Shown here: piece after piece, positions 41,552 through 50,401 of the stretch
Layout: every line of letters begins with the position of its first letter
How positions within the stretch are numbered: position 1 is the stretch's first letter
Origin: Pseudomonadales bacterium
GTDB lineage: Bacteria > Pseudomonadota > Gammaproteobacteria > Pseudomonadales > Azotimanducaceae
DNA: 64,000 nucleotides
Direction: 5' to 3'
Assembly (NCBI GenBank): GCA_019634925.1
Contig: JAHCAL010000001.1
Coordinates: 248,001-312,000, forward strand
The notes under the pieces: generated by a model
The model's database searches: none
What the model saw: only the letters and a program-made list of their open reading frames with translations
What the model was told of the DNA's origin: nothing
Program-made: the position numbers and the translations under genes

Positions 41552-43012
41552 CTATGATGGCGCCTGTGTGGGAATCGTGTGGGAATCCGCGGGCAGCCAC
41601 AGCCGGGCGCGAACGCCATCTTCAACATTGTCGATGGCGAACCTGCCCCCATGCAGCGCTGCCACCTCCTTGACGAAATTCAGGCCGAGTCCGGTTCCCT
41701 TGCGTCCGTTCACGGGATCGGGCAGGGCATAGAACCGTTCGGTCAGGCGAGGCAGTGCGAAGTCGGGTATGTGCGGCCCGGAGTTGGTGATGGTGACGCA
41801 AAGCGCCCGATCCCGCATTGCGATCTCAATGTCGATGCGCCCGTCCCTGGGCGTCCACCGAATGGCGTTGTCGAGCAGGTTTTCCAATGCCTGGCGCAGC
41901 ATGAATCGCTCGGCGCGGACGATGGCGTGCGTGGTTGCGACCACGCTGACCGCGATGCCACCGGCCGTGAAACGCGGCTGCGCAGCGGCGACGAGTTCAG
42001 CGACCATGGCGGCGAGGGAGGTGGCCTCCAGGGCGGCGGGCGCCTGCTGCTGCTCGATGATGGCAAGGCCGAGCAGGCGCTCGGAGAGATCCTGCAGGCG
42101 TTCCGCCTGGGACACGATGTTGTGCAGGAACTTCTTGCGGTCGGCCGCGGGCATTTCGTCCTGCAGCAGTTCCGCGGCTCCACGAATGGCGGCGAGGGGA
42201 GATTTGAGCTCGTGCGTGAGGGTTTCGACATAACGCTGAACGTAGTCCTTGCCCTCCAGCTTGACCCGCATTTCCTCGATGGCGTCAGCGAGCTGACGCA
42301 GGTCGGTGCCCGTGGGCCGCGGCGGTGCAACGCGTTCACCACGGCTCACCGCCGCCGCATAGCCGGTCATGAGACTCAAGGCGCGCCCGAAGCGCCAGGA
42401 CAGCACGGCGGCAAAGGCGATGCCGAGCAGCACCAGGGCGGCCCCGTAGACGGTGAGTTGCCGCTGTGCCTGATCGATGTATGGCTGCAGCGAGCTGTTG
42501 GGCTTGGCGACGGTGAGCACGCCGATGATGCCCGTGTCGTCACGGATCGGCGCAGCGACGTACATCACCGTGGAGTCCGCATCGTCCGGATCCTGCGGCG
42601 AGGAGCGGGCGCCGTATTCGCCCCGCAGCGTCAGGTAGACGTCGTTCCAGCGCGAATAGTCCGCGCCGACCGCCTCGCCGGCCGAGTCGAACAGGACAAT
42701 GCCGCGCGCATCGGTGATGTAGATGCGGTGGCTGACCGTGTTCTTGTTCAGACCCCAGATCCGTGCTCCGGGTTGCCTGCGTTCGTAGCGTTCCAGCGCC
42801 TCGGCGAGTGCGGCGGCAGGCAGGCCGCCGTTGCGCATCTCCGACCCGACGAGTTCCGCGAGCAGATTGGCGGTATCGACCAGTGCTTCCTCGGTGGACT
42901 GGCGTACGGCCGGCTTGATCTGGTCGTTGACCAGGCGCAGGACGAACCAGGCGGTCAGTGCTACGAAGACCCCGTAGATGATGAAGATGCGCAGCGTCAG
43001 GGAGAAGGGCAA
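41552..43012 (-). CDS. creC: Sensor histidine kinase CreC
   Basis: A 486-residue sensor. Helices near 10-28 and about 190-210 flank a periplasmic sensor domain with RIYITDARGIVLFDSAGEAVGADYSRWNDVY, a CreC hallmark. The DHp motif is TLTHELKSPLAAIRGAAELL (His267), and the ATP-binding domain has NLLDNAIRWTP and GTGLGLNFV. The TTG at 43012 lies 16 bp inside the end of creB and gives a normal N-terminus (LPFSLTLRIFIIYG). Confidence 0.93.
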   Translation of the reverse strand: MPFSLTLRIFIIYGVFVALTAWFVLRLVNDQIKPAVRQSTEEALVDTANLLAELVGSEMRNGGLPAAALAEALERYERRQPGARIWGLNKNTVSHRIYITDARGIVLFDSAGEAVGADYSRWNDVYLTLRGEYGARSSPQDPDDADSTVMYVAAPIRDDTGIIGVLTVAKPNSSLQPYIDQAQRQLTVYGAALVLLGIAFAAVLSWRFGRALSLMTGYAAAVSRGERVAPPRPTGTDLRQLADAIEEMRVKLEGKDYVQRYVETLTHELKSPLAAIRGAAELLQDEMPAADRKKFLHNIVSQAERLQDLSERLLGLAIIEQQQAPAALEATSLAAMVAELVAAAQPRFTAGGIAVSVVATTHAIVRAERFMLRQALENLLDNAIRWTPRDGRIDIEIAMRDRALCVTITNSGPHIPDFALPRLTERFYALPDPVNGRKGTGLGLNFVKEVAALHGGRFAIDNVEDGVRARLWLPADSHTIPTQAPS

Positions 43013-43701
43013 CGACGCGGTCCCGTTGGCTGATAGCTGTAACCGAAGCCGCGGTGCGTACGGATCGGGTCTTCGTGTGCCGCGACGGCCTTCAACTTCG
43101 CGCGCAGATCCTTGACGTGAGTGTCGATGTTGCGGCCGTAACCGGCGCCGGTGCTTATTCCCGCGGCTTCGAGCAGCTGGTCGCGGGAGAAGACCTGTTC
43201 GGGTCTGCGCACGAGGCAGGCAAGAATGTGGAACTGATGCGGGGTCAGCTCGAGGGGGACGTCCCGATAGCGGATCCGTGCGCGCTCGACATCGATCACG
43301 AACTCGGGCGCCTGCGCCTCGGTGCGTGACGTGGTGCTGCGCAGCGTGCGATCCAGGATGCGGCGCACACGCGCGGCGACTTCCCGCGGGCTGAACGGTT
43401 TGACGACGTAGTCGTCTGCGCCGATCTCGAGGCCGACGACACGGTCGATCTCCGAGTCGCGTGCGGTGAGGAACAGCACCGGAACGTCCGAGTCGCGGCG
43501 CAGGGTCCTGCATAGCTCGAAACCGTTCTGATCGGGCAGGCCGACGTCGAGGATGACCAGGTCCACGGCTGTATGGTAAAGGTAGTTGAGCGCGTCACGG
43601 CCGAACATTGTCCAATGGGTGGAGTGGCCATCCGACTGCAGCGCGTACACCAGGGTGTCAGCGATGGCAGCCTCGTCTTCTACGATGAGGATGTGGGGCA
43701 T
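42997..43701 (-). CDS. creB: Response regulator CreB
   Basis: A 234-residue OmpR-family regulator, the partner of CreC. Phospho-acceptor Asp52 is in VILDVGLPDQNGFELC; KPFSPREVAARV ends the receiver; the winged helix has ELTPHQFHILACLVRRPEQVFSR and GYGRNIDTHVKDLRAKL. The ATG at 43701 is at the family position. It heads creBCD; no creA gene lies upstream, where an EF-hand protein is divergent instead. No full tandem TTCAC operator was found between the two genes. Confidence 0.94.
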   Translation of the reverse strand: MPHILIVEDEAAIADTLVYALQSDGHSTHWTMFGRDALNYLYHTAVDLVILDVGLPDQNGFELCRTLRRDSDVPVLFLTARDSEIDRVVGLEIGADDYVVKPFSPREVAARVRRILDRTLRSTTSRTEAQAPEFVIDVERARIRYRDVPLELTPHQFHILACLVRRPEQVFSRDQLLEAAGISTGAGYGRNIDTHVKDLRAKLKAVAAHEDPIRTHRGFGYSYQPTGPRRCPSP

Positions 43702-43739
43702 GGTGCCGTCGTTCGTGCCAGCAGCGCTAATGCGCGCAG

Positions 43740-43768
43740 AGCATAGGAAATTCGATGCGCCATTGCCA
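43740..43768 (-). promoter_or_regulatory. Possible creB promoter
   Basis: On the minus strand TGGCAA (43768-43763) is followed after 17 bases by TATGCT (43745-43740), about 40 bp before the creB start. The -10 is reasonable and the -35 weak. Confidence 0.25.
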
Positions 43769-43915
43769 CGGACGGTGGGAAACGTCGGTTGGTGCCAGCC
43801 GGTCCGACGGGGGCTGATCGGCGTCCGCACAGGTCGGCCGCGTGAACCGCTCGCTCGGCGCCCCCGTTGTGGCGGGTTCCGAGTGTGGTTACGCTCCGGG
43901 CAGGAGGGAGGGAAC

Positions 43916-44338
43916 ATGTACGAATGGCGAACCTTGGCGATCTTCGCGGTGCTGGCCCTGGCGCCCCCTGTCGCGGCGCAAGCGCCCGGCCCACCCGCGC
44001 CCGAACAAGTCGCGCCCGACCAGGTGATCGCCTATCTCGACCGCAACGGCGACGGGAAGGTGGACCGCAACGAATACCTTCACTTCCAGGCGTCCCGATT
44101 CGTCCAGTTCGACGCCAATGCGGATGGCGGCCTGTCGCTCACGGAGTTTCGCGAGAGCCTGCAGGGCGACGGCAGGCGCAATACCCGGCGCAGCTTCGAT
44201 GCCTTCAACCAGCGCGGCCGTACGCTCAGCCGAGAGGAGTTTCTCGGCTATCACGCGTTCGTCTTCAACCGGTTCGTCGACACGAACCGTGACGGTGTCA
44301 TGAGCGCGGACGAGTGGACCAGGATCGTGCAGCGCTGA
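43916..44338 (+). CDS. Secreted EF-hand protein
   Basis: A 140-residue exported protein with a signal peptide (LAIFAVLALAPPVAAQ) and calcium-binding loops. Three are canonical: DRNGDGKVDRNE (42-53), DANADGGLSLTE (66-77) and DTNRDGVMSADE (122-133). A fourth around residues 97-108 is degenerate (FNQRGRTLSREE). It is probably a periplasmic Ca-binding protein. The ATG at 43916 follows a strong AGGAGG. It is divergent from creBCD across a 214-bp region. Confidence 0.9.
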   Translation: MYEWRTLAIFAVLALAPPVAAQAPGPPAPEQVAPDQVIAYLDRNGDGKVDRNEYLHFQASRFVQFDANADGGLSLTEFRESLQGDGRRNTRRSFDAFNQRGRTLSREEFLGYHAFVFNRFVDTNRDGVMSADEWTRIVQR

Positions 44339-44371
44339 ACCGCTGCTGGTTCGATGGCCTGGGGGCGGGAA

Positions 44372-45349
44372 TCAGTAGCCGAGCTGGGCCAGCAGTTCGT
44401 CCTCGCGCGTAAAGTCGAACCGGTACTGGCCGCGCCCTTCGAGAATCCACCACTGGTAGGCATCCCGGAAGCCGTCCTCGATGCCGAAGCGCGGGCGCCA
44501 CTCGGTATCCCGCAGCACCTTGTCGATGCAGAGCATGGCGGAACCGGTCAGCGCCTCGCCCCAGTGCAGGAGCGGCGGGTGCTGCCGGCGCGCGACGTCC
44601 ATCGGTACGTTGACGATGCGTGCCGTCACGCCCATCGCCCGGGCGATCAGGTGTATGACGCCGACGACACTCGCCACCTCGGCGCCGGAGACGTTATAGG
44701 CCTCGCCGCGCACCCGGTCGTTGCCGACCAGGGACGCCATGCAGCGGGCAACGTCGTTGATGTGCACCAGCTGCATGGCGGCGAAGCCATCGCCGGGCAC
44801 CAGGATTGGCCGGCCTGCCTCCAGCCGCGCGAAGAATGCCGGGTCGCGGGTGGGTTGTGCGCTGCGCGGGCCGAGCGTGTGGCCGACCCGCAGGCAGGTG
44901 GCCGGAAATCCGCTGCGCTGCCATTCGTTCAGCAGGTAGTCTTCGCACTGTACCTTGCCCACGCCATACGCCTTGCGTGGGTCCGGATCATCGGCGGCAT
45001 GGCGCCGGAAGTGCTCGTGGATCGGCTGGACGAAGCTGCGCCGGTATACGGCCTGCGAGCTGGTGAACACGTACTGGGACACGCGCCCCGCGAACAGGGC
45101 CACCATGGGCTCGAGGTCGGCGGGCACGTAGGCCGTGTTGTCGAAGATCACGTCGAAGTCGTCGCGCCGGTCGCGCAACGCCGCTTCGAATGCACCCGGC
45201 ACGCGCCGGTCGGCGTGGATGCGCCGCGCGCCCTCCGGCAGAGCCGCTTCGTGGCTGTTGATGACGGTGACGTCGTGGCCGCGGTGCGCCAGTTCGAAAA
45301 CCAGGTCGAGACCGATATAGCGGTTGCCGCCGGTTACCAGCACTCTCAT
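44372..45349 (-). CDS. NAD-dependent epimerase/dehydratase family protein
   Basis: A 325-residue short-chain dehydrogenase of the extended type. The N-terminal nucleotide motif is VTGGNRYIG (5-13), a GGxxxIG variant; the catalytic YxxxK is YGVGK. It most resembles the RNA-binding-protein-like/isoflavone-reductase-style epimerases (FDVIFDNTAYVPADLEPMV, YVFTSSQAVYR). The substrate is unknown. It lies 72 bp downstream of a small membrane protein on the same strand. Confidence 0.88.
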   Translation of the reverse strand: MRVLVTGGNRYIGLDLVFELAHRGHDVTVINSHEAALPEGARRIHADRRVPGAFEAALRDRRDDFDVIFDNTAYVPADLEPMVALFAGRVSQYVFTSSQAVYRRSFVQPIHEHFRRHAADDPDPRKAYGVGKVQCEDYLLNEWQRSGFPATCLRVGHTLGPRSAQPTRDPAFFARLEAGRPILVPGDGFAAMQLVHINDVARCMASLVGNDRVRGEAYNVSGAEVASVVGVIHLIARAMGVTARIVNVPMDVARRQHPPLLHWGEALTGSAMLCIDKVLRDTEWRPRFGIEDGFRDAYQWWILEGRGQYRFDFTREDELLAQLGY

Positions 45350-45421
45350 GTCGGTCTCGTCTCAGATTCGGTGGAACGCATCGGTCAGTTTGAATCCATT
45401 TCGCATGTGGTAGACCATCCG

Positions 45422-45904
45422 CTACGCCGTCCTGCGCCGCACGGCCTGCCAGGTCAGCAGCACCATGATGCTCATGCCGATGAGGCCCGGAATCTTGCGG
45501 GCCCACAGGTCGGTGTCGATCAGGTGCTGAATCAGTTCGCGATCGTAGCCCATCGCGTCGATCCGATCCTGCAGCGGGATCTGCACAACCATCGTCGAGA
45601 CGGCGATGACGAGACCTGTGGCGAACTGGATGAGCAGCAGCCACCAGTTGATTCCCCAGGGCCGGAGCCACACCAGCACAGCGTTCAGAACCAGGCTGAC
45701 CATCCCCGGAATGACGGCGAGCGGGTAGATCAGCCAGTAGTGCGCCTGCCGCAGGTGCAGGAAGTCCTCGTTGCTCATCATCGGCCCCATGTCGAGCCAC
45801 GTGGGGTAGTTGCTCCACCCCTGCAGCAGCGTAACGCCCGAGACGAACCAGTACAGGATGACCCATGCAGCCAGGCAAAGGTCGGTAAATGTGGACCTTG
45901 TCAT
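45422..45904 (-). CDS. Four-helix membrane protein of unknown function
   Basis: A 160-residue protein with four predicted helices (about 8-28, 57-78, 83-106, 137-155) and a conserved-looking loop IPLQDRIDAMGYD between helices 3 and 4. The topology resembles DUF1772/anthrone-oxygenase-like membrane proteins, but the match is loose and I do not recognise the family. The ATG at 45904 is preferred over one 14 codons upstream because it begins shortly before the first helix. Confidence 0.65.
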   Translation of the reverse strand: MTRSTFTDLCLAAWVILYWFVSGVTLLQGWSNYPTWLDMGPMMSNEDFLHLRQAHYWLIYPLAVIPGMVSLVLNAVLVWLRPWGINWWLLLIQFATGLVIAVSTMVVQIPLQDRIDAMGYDRELIQHLIDTDLWARKIPGLIGMSIMVLLTWQAVRRRTA

Positions 45905-46068
45905 TGCATGCCTATGCGCGCGTCGAGTCGTTTCACGATACAACACCGCTGTCCACTCGCCTATCGGCAGCCTGACCGGTCAAGCGAATGCTTGTCGGCC
46001 GGGAAGATGCGCGCTCTGGCGCGGGTTGCCTGAACCTGCAGGCATATATACCCTGTGCGCACCGTCAA

Positions 46069-46077
46069 CCCCCCCCC
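46069..46077. repeat. C9 homopolymer tract before a small gene
   Basis: Nine consecutive C residues lie 3 bp upstream of AAGGAG, which precedes the small reading frame at 46093. Its placement between possible promoter and ribosome-binding site is what slipped-strand phase variation would use, but no variation can be seen from one sequence. Confidence 0.6.
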
Positions 46078-46092
46078 AGCAAGGAGACCACG

Positions 46093-46212
46093 ATGCAGGC
46101 AACTGCATACAAATGCGGGTTCGATCTCGCATTTGTCCTCGGGGACCGAGTGCGCACCCCGTGTACGCCGCCATGTTCGCGGCCATGTTTGCGGTCATGT
46201 TTGCCGCATTGA
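46093..46212 (+). CDS. Small cysteine-spaced peptide, or frameshifted small membrane protein
   Basis: A 39-codon frame with a strong AAGGAG 6 nt upstream of its ATG. As written it starts MQATAYKCGFDLAFVLGDRV and ends in four cysteines each four residues apart (CTPPCSRPCLRSC). Adding a single C to the C4 run at 46157-46160 would instead give a 48-residue protein ending at 46238, with a hydrophobic helix (VYAAMFAAMFAVMFAAL) and a basic tail, a more protein-like result. The cysteine or Met-Phe-Ala periodicity comes from a 12-bp repeat. I do not recognise a family; a non-coding leader is also possible. Confidence 0.35.
   Translation: MQATAYKCGFDLAFVLGDRVRTPCTPPCSRPCLRSCLPH
46170..46205 (+). repeat. 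Three 12-bp tandem units
   Basis: GCCATGTTCGCG, GCCATGTTTGCG and GTCATGTTTGCC follow each other with two or three differences, inside the small reading frame at 46093-46212. Confidence 0.75.
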
Positions 46213-46305
46213 AGCGCCCGGGGTTGCCGACTCTCTGATCTTCCGGCTGTCATCGCCACTCGAGCCCCAGCGCGCTGGTCACATCCATTGCGTCCGGGGT
46301 AAGCC

Positions 46306-48042
46306 ATGTCTCTCATTTCGGTTCAGGGTCTTTCGTTCCAGGCCGGCACGAAGCAGCTCTTCGACGGCCTTTCCCTTCATCTCGAGGAAGGCGACCGGGT
46401 CGGTCTGGTCGGCCACAACGGTGCCGGCAAGTCCACGCTGCTGCGCCTGCTGACCGGCGAACTGCAGCCGGATGCCGGCCGCATCGTCCGGCAGCGCGGG
46501 CTCTCGATCGGTCTGGTCGAGCAGTTCCTGCCTGGCGCGCTCGAGGCGCTGACGGCGCGTGACGCGGTGCTCGACGCCCTCGATCCGGACCGGCGGCTGG
46601 TCGATGGCTGGCGTGTCGAGAGTCTGCTCGAAGCGCTCGGATTTGCCGCGGCGTTATGGGAGAAGCCGCTCGCGCGATTGAGCGGCGGGCAGAAAAACCT
46701 GGTGCTGTTCGCCCGTGCAATCGTGCGCGAGCCGGAACTCCTGTTGCTCGACGAGCCGGGCAACCACATGGACTCGCAGGCGCTGTACCACCTGAAACGC
46801 TACCTGACCGAAAGCGCCGTGCCCGCGTTCCTGATGATCTCGCACGACCGCGACCTGCTCGACGACACCACCCGCCAGACCCTGTGGCTGCGCGATCTGC
46901 GCGCGTATCGCTTCGATGTGCCGTACACCCGGGCGCGGCAGGCGCTCGAGGCGCAGGACGAGGCCGCGCAGCGTGCCCGCGCGGCGGAAGAGAAGGAGAT
47001 TGCGCGCCTCAAGGCGAGCGCGAAGCGGCTGGCGACGTGGGGTCGGGTGTACGACAACGAGAAGTTCACGCGGCGGGCGAAGTCCATCGAGCAGCGGATC
47101 GACCGACTCGCCGCGGAGGTGACGTTCGTGAGCGAGGGTTCCGGCCTGTCGCTCGCCGTGGATGCGGAATGGCTGCAGGTGAAGCAGGTGTTCATCCTGG
47201 ACCACACCGAAGTTTGTACGCCTGACGGCCGCGCGCTGTTCTCCGTTGACGAACTCACCTTCCGGCCCGGGGACCGGGTTGCATTGCTCGGCGTCAACGG
47301 CGCAGGAAAGTCGACGCTGATCCGGACCATGCTGGCTGCAGCGGCAATGGATCCAGGCAGCCAGACGGACATCCGCTTCAACCCCAACGTGCGGATCGGC
47401 TACTTCGACCAGGAACTCGACGATTTCGGAAGCGACGCAGGCATCTACGCCTGGGTGCGTGCGCGCGTGCGGCGCGACGAGGACACCGTCAAGCGCACGC
47501 TGATCCACTGGGGATTCCCCTGGCTCGCGCGCGACCGCCCGGTGCGCGTACTGAGCGGCGGTGAGCGCGCCAGGCTCGTGCTGCTGACCTTCCAGCTCAA
47601 CCAGCCCAACCTGCTCGTGATGGACGAGCCCACCAACCACATCGACCTGAAGGGCAAGGAAGAACTCGAGGCCGATCTGCTGCAACCGGGCCTGTCGTTG
47701 CTGTTCACCAGCCACGACCGGCGCTTCATCGAGACCGTGGCGACGCGGTTCTGGTGGATCGACCGCGGCAGACTCATCGAGATGCCCGATGCGGCGGCGT
47801 ATTTTACCGGCATGGGGCAAGTGGCCGCGCCGCGTGCGCTCGCCGATTCCCATGCGGACCAGGACGCCGACACTGTGTCCGTGGTGGCGCGCGACGAAGA
47901 CCGGCTGCTCGAACGGCTTGTCGAACTGGAACGATTGCTGGCCGAAGACCAGGCGCGGCCTGAGCGTTTTCAGAAACCCGCGCGCCAGCAGGTTTGGGAG
48001 GCGGAACTCGTCGGCATCCGCAGGTCGCTGGGACTCGACTGA
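46306..48042 (+). CDS. ABC-F family ATPase (ribosome-associated type)
   Basis: A 578-residue soluble protein with two ABC domains and no membrane segment. The first domain has Walker A GHNGAGKST (about 35-43) and LSGGQKNLVLFARAI with LLLLDEPGNHMD; the second has GVNGAGKST and LSGGERARLVLL with LLVMDEPTNHID. The linker between them (about 220-265) is highly charged, as in proteins that reach into the ribosomal E site. A C-terminal acidic and basic helix pair follows (about 520-575). The subfamily (EttA, Uup, YheS, YbiT or other) is not clear; Walker B asparagine/histidine variants are normal. Confidence 0.92.
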   Translation: MSLISVQGLSFQAGTKQLFDGLSLHLEEGDRVGLVGHNGAGKSTLLRLLTGELQPDAGRIVRQRGLSIGLVEQFLPGALEALTARDAVLDALDPDRRLVDGWRVESLLEALGFAAALWEKPLARLSGGQKNLVLFARAIVREPELLLLDEPGNHMDSQALYHLKRYLTESAVPAFLMISHDRDLLDDTTRQTLWLRDLRAYRFDVPYTRARQALEAQDEAAQRARAAEEKEIARLKASAKRLATWGRVYDNEKFTRRAKSIEQRIDRLAAEVTFVSEGSGLSLAVDAEWLQVKQVFILDHTEVCTPDGRALFSVDELTFRPGDRVALLGVNGAGKSTLIRTMLAAAAMDPGSQTDIRFNPNVRIGYFDQELDDFGSDAGIYAWVRARVRRDEDTVKRTLIHWGFPWLARDRPVRVLSGGERARLVLLTFQLNQPNLLVMDEPTNHIDLKGKEELEADLLQPGLSLLFTSHDRRFIETVATRFWWIDRGRLIEMPDAAAYFTGMGQVAAPRALADSHADQDADTVSVVARDEDRLLERLVELERLLAEDQARPERFQKPARQQVWEAELVGIRRSLGLD

Positions 48043-48081
48043 TGCCCGTTGTACGAACGGATCTTGCGTGCACGCGACCGC

Positions 48082-48800
48082 TCAGATCCGGCGCAGCAGG
48101 TCCACTCGATGCGGCGCCTCGAACACGTGTCCTTCCGGCCGGCGAAACGAATCGAAGCGCGCGCGGATTCGTTCGAGGAGCTCCGGCGTGACGTGGCGCT
48201 CGGTGTGGGTCACGTTGATGATGCCGTGTTCGAGCTGGGCGAACGACTGGAACTTGACCGGGGTACGGAAGAACCGTTCCTCCACCAGTTCGAACCCCCA
48301 CTCTCGACCGCGCGCCGGATCGCGGCGAACGCAGACAAGCGAACGGCTTCCTCGTCGTTGAAGAGCCGGATGACCTCGTTGAAGTCGCCTTCGAACACCG
48401 GTTCGGAGATGTAGGCCAGTCCGCCGGGCTTCAGCACCCGGCGGATTTCCTCGAATGCACGGTCCATCAGATCGATCGGGACGTGGTGCAGCGACTTGAA
48501 CATGAGCACGACGTCGAACGTCGCATCCGGCGCATCGATCGCCTCGGCGCCGAACGCCCGGAATTCGACTCTCGGCAGATCCGTGACTGCGAGATTCTTC
48601 CCGTGCTGGATGCGGTCGACCTCGGCGGCGACGATGCGCGCGACGCCGGTCCGTTCGGCGATCTGTCGGGTGAGGGCGGCCGCACCACAGCCGAGTTCGA
48701 GCACGGCTGCGCCTTCGAACGGCAGCAGCTCGGTCAAGATCTGGAATTCCGGCAGCAGGGGCTGGTGGGGTGGCCCGGACAGGTGGAGGGTGGCGGGCAT
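48082..48800 (-). pseudogene. SAM-dependent methyltransferase broken by a frameshift
   Basis: The first part, from ATG 48800, encodes a class I methyltransferase core: VLELGCGAAALTRQIAERTG (motif I), VDRIQHGKNL, TFDVVLMFKSLHHV and LKPGGLAYISEP. Near 48297 the frame changes: the continuation (ELVEERFFRTPVKFQSFAQL to the stop at 48082) is in another frame. The coding strand has a G5 run (48295-48299); one extra G would join them as AVESGGFELVEERFF, giving about 239 residues, so a one-base deletion or a sequencing error is indicated. Upstream, the frame also stays family-like (PYIAPDLARKLTEVID) back to an in-frame TGA at 48864-48866, with an ATG beyond it at 48893, so a second lesion is possible. 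It is convergent with the ABC-F gene. Confidence 0.75.
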
Positions 48801-48990
48801 GTCGATGACCTCGGTGAGTTTGCGTGCCAGATCGGGAGCGATGTATGGCCTGCCGACCTCGTGTCAGTCAAGCACGGCGTCATGTGGACGCATTCGATAC
48901 CCTGGCAGTAGCATTTCGCTGGGGGCGGTCCTGCGCGCTGTCGGGGCGGGTCCGTGCGTGGGCGAACTCAGGATCCGTGGGGAGTAGACC

Positions 48991-50397
48991 TTGACTGACG
49001 AACTCTGGCGCCAGACGGCCGGCACGCTGGCGCACCGCATCGCCGCGCGCGAGGTGACCGCACGGGAAGTGACGGAAGCGCATCTCGCGCGGATCGATGC
49101 TGTGAATCCAGCCATCAACGCAATCCCGAAGGTACTTGCCGATTCTGCGCGCCGCGCGGCCGACGCAGCGGATCGAGCCGTGGCGACCGGGGCGGCGCTC
49201 GGCCCGCTGCATGGGGTGCCGTTCACGATCAAGGCGAACATCGATGTCGCGGGTGACCCGACTACCCAGGGACTGCGGGCACTGGCACAGGCCGTGGCCA
49301 CGCTCGATCACCCGATGGTCGAGCGCATGAAGCAGGCGGGTGCCATTCCGATCGGGCGCACGAACCTGCCGGATCTCGGTTTGCGCCTGCACACCGACAG
49401 CGACCTTTACGGCCTGACCCGCAATCCCTGGAAGTCGACGCACACCGTGGGCGGGTCCAGTGGCGGCGACGCGGCGGCGCTTGCGGCCGGCATGGCGCCG
49501 CTCGGACTCGGCAACGATATCGGCGGGTCACTGCGCAATCCAGCGTTCTGCTGCGGCGTCGCCTCGCTGAAGCCGGGATTCGGACGCATCCCGCACGCCG
49601 ACTCGACGTCGCCGGAACCGCCCCTCCTGTCGTCGCAGCTCATGGCGGTGCAGGGTCCGATGGCGCGGTGCGTGGCGGATCTGCGCCTGGCGTTCGAAGT
49701 ACTTGCGGGCGCACATCCGCGCGATCCGTTCTCCTGGCCGGCGCCTGCCGAACTGCCGCTGCCCACGGCGCCGATCAGGGTCGCGCTGGTGAGCGATCCG
49801 CCTGGCGGCAGCACCGCCACGGTGATCCGGGAAAGTGTACGCGCCGCTGGGGGCGCGCTGGCGAAGTCCGGCTTCGTCGTGGAGGAGGCCGACCCGCCAC
49901 GCCTCGAGGAGGCGCTGGAGACCTGGGGTCGCTGGCTCGCGTGGGAGCTCGGTACGCGCCGCGATGTATTCGCGAAGATCATGTCGGCGGATGCACTGGC
50001 GTTTTTCGATGACTTCACCGGGGTATTCGGTACGCCGCGCGGATACTCCGACGGCATGGCACTCATGCAGACGCGCCATGCGATCGCCAGTGAGTGGTCG
50101 GAATTCTTCAGCCGCTATCCGCTCATCGTCGGGCCGACCTGGTGCGAGCCGCAGTTCGCGCACGGGCATGACCTCGGACCCGGGGGCGCCGCCCGCATCG
50201 TGAATCTCATGCGATTCGTCACGCCGATGAACCTGCTGGGTTTGCCTGCGGTGTGTGTCCCCGTCGGCATCGCACATGGGATGCCGCTGGGTGTCCAGGT
50301 GATCGCCGACCGGTTCCGTGAGGACCTGTGCCTGCACGGTGCCGCGGCGATCGAGGCGGCGCTCGGCGTGCTTGCGCCGATCGACCCGAGGCCCTGA
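48991..50397 (+). CDS. Amidase (amidase signature family)
   Basis: A 468-residue hydrolase with the Ser-cisSer-Lys triad: Lys81 (VPFTIKAN), the serine pair in VGGSSGGD (156-157) and nucleophile Ser180 in GNDIGGSLRNPA. Length and the FTIKANIDVAGDPTTQG segment are typical of the family. The substrate cannot be deduced; it is not next to GatB or GatC, so a tRNA amidotransferase role is unlikely. The TTG at 48991, with GGGGAG upstream, gives the standard N-terminus. Confidence 0.93.
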   Translation: MTDELWRQTAGTLAHRIAAREVTAREVTEAHLARIDAVNPAINAIPKVLADSARRAADAADRAVATGAALGPLHGVPFTIKANIDVAGDPTTQGLRALAQAVATLDHPMVERMKQAGAIPIGRTNLPDLGLRLHTDSDLYGLTRNPWKSTHTVGGSSGGDAAALAAGMAPLGLGNDIGGSLRNPAFCCGVASLKPGFGRIPHADSTSPEPPLLSSQLMAVQGPMARCVADLRLAFEVLAGAHPRDPFSWPAPAELPLPTAPIRVALVSDPPGGSTATVIRESVRAAGGALAKSGFVVEEADPPRLEEALETWGRWLAWELGTRRDVFAKIMSADALAFFDDFTGVFGTPRGYSDGMALMQTRHAIASEWSEFFSRYPLIVGPTWCEPQFAHGHDLGPGGAARIVNLMRFVTPMNLLGLPAVCVPVGIAHGMPLGVQVIADRFREDLCLHGAAAIEAALGVLAPIDPRP

Positions 50398-50401
50398 CCG
50401 G

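Larger units (their letters stand above)
45905..46305. other. 400-bp region without a long gene
   Basis: This gap between the divergent membrane-protein and ABC-F genes has lower GC patches (GGCATATATACC at 46041-46052), a C9 tract (46069-46077), a ribosome-binding site AAGGAG at 46081-46086 and a small reading frame (46093-46212) containing a 12-bp triplicate repeat. Nothing else was recognised. Confidence 0.6.

Noticed and set aside
43701..43916. Cre box (TTCAC-N6-TTCAC) upstream of creB
   Set aside because: No two half-sites with the required spacing were found in either orientation.
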